From JADKCZ01 sp031396105 (GTDB taxonomy: Bacteria > Myxococcota > Myxococcia > Myxococcales > Anaeromyxobacteraceae): 64,000 bases of DNA. The notes under the pieces are model-generated. The model was not told the origin of the DNA, did no database searches, and was given only the letters and a program-made list of their open reading frames with translations. A program made the translations under genes and the position numbers. Where the stretch lies: NCBI GenBank assembly GCA_031396105.1, contig JANNKC010000234.1:3345-67344 (forward strand). Reading direction: 5' to 3'. Positions 61,770 through 64,000 of the stretch are shown here, piece after piece; the first letter of the stretch is position 1; each line of letters opens with the position of its first letter.

Positions 61770-62171
61770 GTGCCCAGCCGCCTCGCCCGCCTCCTCCTCC
61801 TCTCCGCGCTGGCCGCTCCAGCGGGCTGGAAGGCCCTGGCGGCGCGACCCTCCGGCGCCGGCCCGTGCGCGCCGGAGGGGCGGGGGGCTCGGCCGCGCCA
61901 CTGGCTGGGGTGCGCCGCGGACCCCGGTCCGCCGCGCGCCCTGGCCGACGAGGAACGGTTGCTCCTCGGCGTGCCGCTCGACCCGAACCTTGCCGGGGCG
62001 CGGGCGCTGGCCTTCGTGCCAGGGCTCACGCCGCGGCTGGCCCGCGCGGTGGTGGCGGACCGCACCGCCCGGGGGCCCTTCGGCGCGGTGGACGACCTGC
62101 GCCGCGTCGAGGGCATCGGGGAGCTGCGCCTGGCCCGGGCTCGCGCCGCGCTCGCCGTGGCGCCTCCGTAG
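61770..62171 (+). CDS. ComEA-like helix-hairpin-helix protein
   Basis: A 133-residue protein starting at GTG with an N-terminal signal-like hydrophobic stretch ('LARLLLLSALAAPAGW'). The C-terminal ~65 residues contain a helix-hairpin-helix: 'LAFVPGLTPRLARAVVADRT' and 'FGAVDDLRRVEGIGELRLAR', as in ComEA and other DNA-binding uptake proteins. It could bind DNA in the periplasm, but no other competence gene is nearby. It diverges from the aspartokinase. Confidence 0.75.
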   Translation: MPSRLARLLLLSALAAPAGWKALAARPSGAGPCAPEGRGARPRHWLGCAADPGPPRALADEERLLLGVPLDPNLAGARALAFVPGLTPRLARAVVADRTARGPFGAVDDLRRVEGIGELRLARARAALAVAPP

Positions 62172-62250
62172 CGCTCGCCGTGGCGCCGCCGTGGCGCCTC
62201 GCCGGCGCTCGCGGTAACCTCCGTGTCCCTGGAGGATGGAGGCAGACCAC

Positions 62251-63840
62251 GTGATCATCCGTTGCGAGCGCTGCTCGACGATCTATGAGCTCGACGAGGC
62301 GCTCCTCGCACCGGAAGGCTCTCCGGTCCAGTGCACCCGCTGCAAGGCCATCTTCAGCGCCCGGCCGCCGCGCCCGGCCGCCCACGCCCACGCCCAGGCG
62401 CCCGCGCCCGGCGGCGTGTCAGCCGAGCCGACCGCGGTCGAGTTCGCCGACCAGGGGCCGCTCCCGCTCCCACCGTCCCAGCCGCCTTCCGCCGCGTTGG
62501 CCGAACCACCGCCGGCGGCGGCGCCAGCACAGCCACCCCAGGTCGCGGCGCCGGTCGCGCCACCACCGCCGCCGCCTCGCGGCGCCCGGCCCGGTCCCGC
62601 CATCTACCGCCGCCCGCCGCCCGCCGTCCATTCGCCCGCGACCGCCCAGGCCGGGGCCCGGTCCGCCTCCGGGCGCCGCGGCACCGTGGGGGCCTTCGAG
62701 GCGCGCTTCCAGCGGTCCACGCTCTGGCGGCGGCTGCTCGTCCCGGCCGCGGCGCTCCTGCTGGTCGCGCTCGTGGCGGGCGGCACCGCGCTCTGGCGCC
62801 GCCGCCCCGACCCCGAGGTGCTGCGGCTCGCCGCCGAGGCCGCGGCCCGCCTGACGCAGGACGACACCGGCAGCCTGACGCGCGCCGTCCAGCTCTACGA
62901 CACCATCCTGGCGCGGGCACCCTCCCGGCTCGACGCCGCGGCCGACCGGGCGCTGGCGCGCCTCCTCCTGGCGGCCGGCCAGCTGGAGGAGGCCGAGCCC
63001 TTCGCCGAGCAGCTGGCGCGGCGGGCCGCCGAGCGCGAGCGGCTGATGGGCGGGCCGCCCGCCGGCGTGGAGGACGTCCTGCGGCTCCTGGCGGTGGAGG
63101 CCACCCGGCTGGAGGGGGAGCTGGCGCCGCGACGCCAGGAGGCCGAGCGGCTCACCGCCCAGGCGGCGAGCGAGCTCAAGGCGGTGGCGGCCGGCCCTGG
63201 CGGAGAGGCGCTGGCCGCGCGAGGGCTGGCGGTGGCGGCCGCGCTGGCCAGCGAGCGGGACGAGACCACCCGGCAGGCGGCCCTGGCCCGCACGCGCGGC
63301 GCCGACCGGTGGGCCGATCTCGCGGAGGCCTGGCTCGCCCTCAGGACATCGGGCGGGCGCGAGCCGGCGCTGGCGGCGCTCGCCAGGTTGGCGGCGGAGC
63401 ACCCCGACCTCCTGCGGGCCCGCTACCTGCTGGCCCGAGCCCAGGTCGCCGGCGGCCGGAAGGAGGAGGCCGTCGCCACGCTGGCGAGGCTCCTGGCCGC
63501 CAACCCGCGCCACGAGCGGGCGCAGCGGCTGAAGGGCGCCCTCACGGCGCCTCCGCCTCCACCGCCGGCCCCGCCTCCGGCCCCGCCGGCCCCGGTCCAG
63601 CGACGCACCTGGGTCACTCCGACGCCCGTGGCCGCTCCGACGCCCGTGGCCGCTCCGGTGGCCTCGCCGGCCGCCCCGGCCGCGCCCGTGGAGCCGCCCA
63701 CGGCCGACCAGCCGCAGCGTCTGGAGCCGACGGGCGAGCCGCCTCTGCCTCCGCCCATCCGGATCGTCCTGCCCCCGGCCGGTGCACCCGCGCGCCGGCC
63801 GGACCCCGCCCCCGAGCCAGGCTCTCCGGACGGAGGCTGA
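62251..63840 (+). CDS. MJ0042-type zinc-ribbon protein with membrane helix and TPR region
   Basis: A 529-residue protein. Residues 1-36 are an MJ0042-type zinc ribbon with 'IIRCERCSTIYELDEALL' and 'VQCTRCKAIFSARP'. A ~100-residue Pro/Ala/Gln linker follows, then a membrane helix at about 160-180 ('LLVPAAALLLVALVAGGTAL'), then ~250 residues of TPR-like helices ('AVQLYDTILARAPSRLDAAA') facing the periplasm, and a Pro/Ala-rich tail. I prefer the GTG at 62251 because GGAGG lies 8 bases before it; ATG 62236 directly abuts another ggagg and has no spacing. A TAACCT box (62215-62220) is a possible -10. Function unknown; similar layouts occur in Myxococcota. Confidence 0.85.
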   Translation: MIIRCERCSTIYELDEALLAPEGSPVQCTRCKAIFSARPPRPAAHAHAQAPAPGGVSAEPTAVEFADQGPLPLPPSQPPSAALAEPPPAAAPAQPPQVAAPVAPPPPPPRGARPGPAIYRRPPPAVHSPATAQAGARSASGRRGTVGAFEARFQRSTLWRRLLVPAAALLLVALVAGGTALWRRRPDPEVLRLAAEAAARLTQDDTGSLTRAVQLYDTILARAPSRLDAAADRALARLLLAAGQLEEAEPFAEQLARRAAERERLMGGPPAGVEDVLRLLAVEATRLEGELAPRRQEAERLTAQAASELKAVAAGPGGEALAARGLAVAAALASERDETTRQAALARTRGADRWADLAEAWLALRTSGGREPALAALARLAAEHPDLLRARYLLARAQVAGGRKEEAVATLARLLAANPRHERAQRLKGALTAPPPPPPAPPPAPPAPVQRRTWVTPTPVAAPTPVAAPVASPAAPAAPVEPPTADQPQRLEPTGEPPLPPPIRIVLPPAGAPARRPDPAPEPGSPDGG

Positions 63841-63895
63841 GGCGAGGGCGGCGCGAGGCCGCTAAACGGCAGTTCGCGATCCGGCAACACCGGTC

Positions 63896-63938
63896 GTGCC
63901 GAGCGTAGCGCCTGCGCAGCAGGCGCGGAGTCGAGGTA
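63896..63938 (+). repeat. palindromic interspersed repeat, intergenic copy (plus orientation)
   Basis: CCGAGCGTAG, then the perfect 8-bp hairpin GCGCCTGC-gca-GCAGGCGC, then GGAGTCGAGG. It is the same element as in the E2 and lipoprotein linkers, without the upstream GTGGCC part, and with a different but complementary stem. Confidence 0.7.
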
Positions 63939-63960
63939 CGGCCCGCGTCCAAGGGCGGCC

Positions 63961-64000
63961 CCTCGACTCCGGCTCGCTTGGGCTCGCCTACGCTCGGGGC
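63961..64000 (-). repeat. palindromic interspersed repeat, inverted copy cut by window edge
   Basis: CCTCGACTCCGG at the left and CTACGCTCGGGG at the right are the two arms in reverse order, around a ~16-base centre. It faces the copy at 63896, forming a head-to-head pair separated by ~20 bases, and runs off the window. Confidence 0.65.

Overview
The window is very GC-rich, with dense genes and codons that nearly always end in G or C. It looks like a chromosomal segment from a Myxococcota (deltaproteobacterial) genome, most like Anaeromyxobacter. I infer this from the base composition, a sigma-54 regulator/kinase pair, an Mla-type lipid transport operon, a selenocysteine tRNA and a J-like/HTH protein next to a MinD-like ATPase. 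Nothing here fixes the species.

Layout. 1-3150: the end of the alpha operon (rpoA, rplQ) runs straight into rpsP-khpA-rimM-trmD-rplS and ends at a very long hairpin. 3157-13780: a degenerate SMC/RecN-like membrane protein, yraN and rsmI, then on the minus strand an outer-membrane protein, an NtrC-type regulator and its kinase, then a lytic transglycosylase. 13800-16043: a small accessory cassette of a DUF5989 protein (too short for routine calling) and a carbamoyltransferase fused to part of SxtJ. 16173-21160: an HNH nuclease, a MinD-like ATPase, a J-like/HTH protein, a short conserved protein, an RluD-type synthase and phosphofructokinase. 21339-25115: a methyltransferase reading without a stop into a lipoprotein, then an ABC exporter. 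25136-31712: arginine decarboxylase, dodecin, an AcuI-type reductase, tRNA-Sec with a clear promoter, a scramblase-like protein, a HAD-IG nucleotidase, a zinc ribbon and an XRE regulator. 31960-43124: an M16 protease pair, an RluA-type synthase, an SH3-like lipoprotein, a zinc/Tudor-like protein, mlaE-mlaF-mlaD, a TlpA thioredoxin, a hydroxyacid dehydrogenase, a CpsB-like phosphatase, a flippase-like membrane protein and a CAU-anticodon tRNA. 43246-48336: a two-subunit B12 mutase with a methyltransferase between the subunits, then moaA and an HD-GYP regulator. 48452-58671: a lipoate and 2-oxoacid dehydrogenase block (lipA, E1alpha, E1beta, E2, E3, lipB-Nudix) split by a minus-strand HNH gene and an NAD(P)-binding gene. 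58702-63840: hutH, an unusual aspartokinase, a ComEA-like helix-hairpin-helix protein and a zinc-ribbon/TPR protein.

How it fits together. The block at 48-58 kb is one pathway: LipA and LipB make the lipoyl group, E2 carries it, E1 feeds it acyl groups and E3 reoxidises it. The B12 mutase just upstream may act on the branched acyl-CoAs such a complex produces. The Mla genes, the flippase-like protein, the carbamoyltransferase and the transglycosylase all concern the cell envelope.

Most notable: (1) a palindromic repeat found in intergenic DNA and also in frame inside the linkers of two unrelated proteins; (2) a recurrent TTGAC(C/G)-N17-TAnnnT promoter, often so close to the start codon that the mRNA should be leaderless; (3) two junctions where only CTG can serve as a start; (4) several unusual fusions (carbamoyltransferase-SxtJ, MlaD-barrel, LipB-Nudix).
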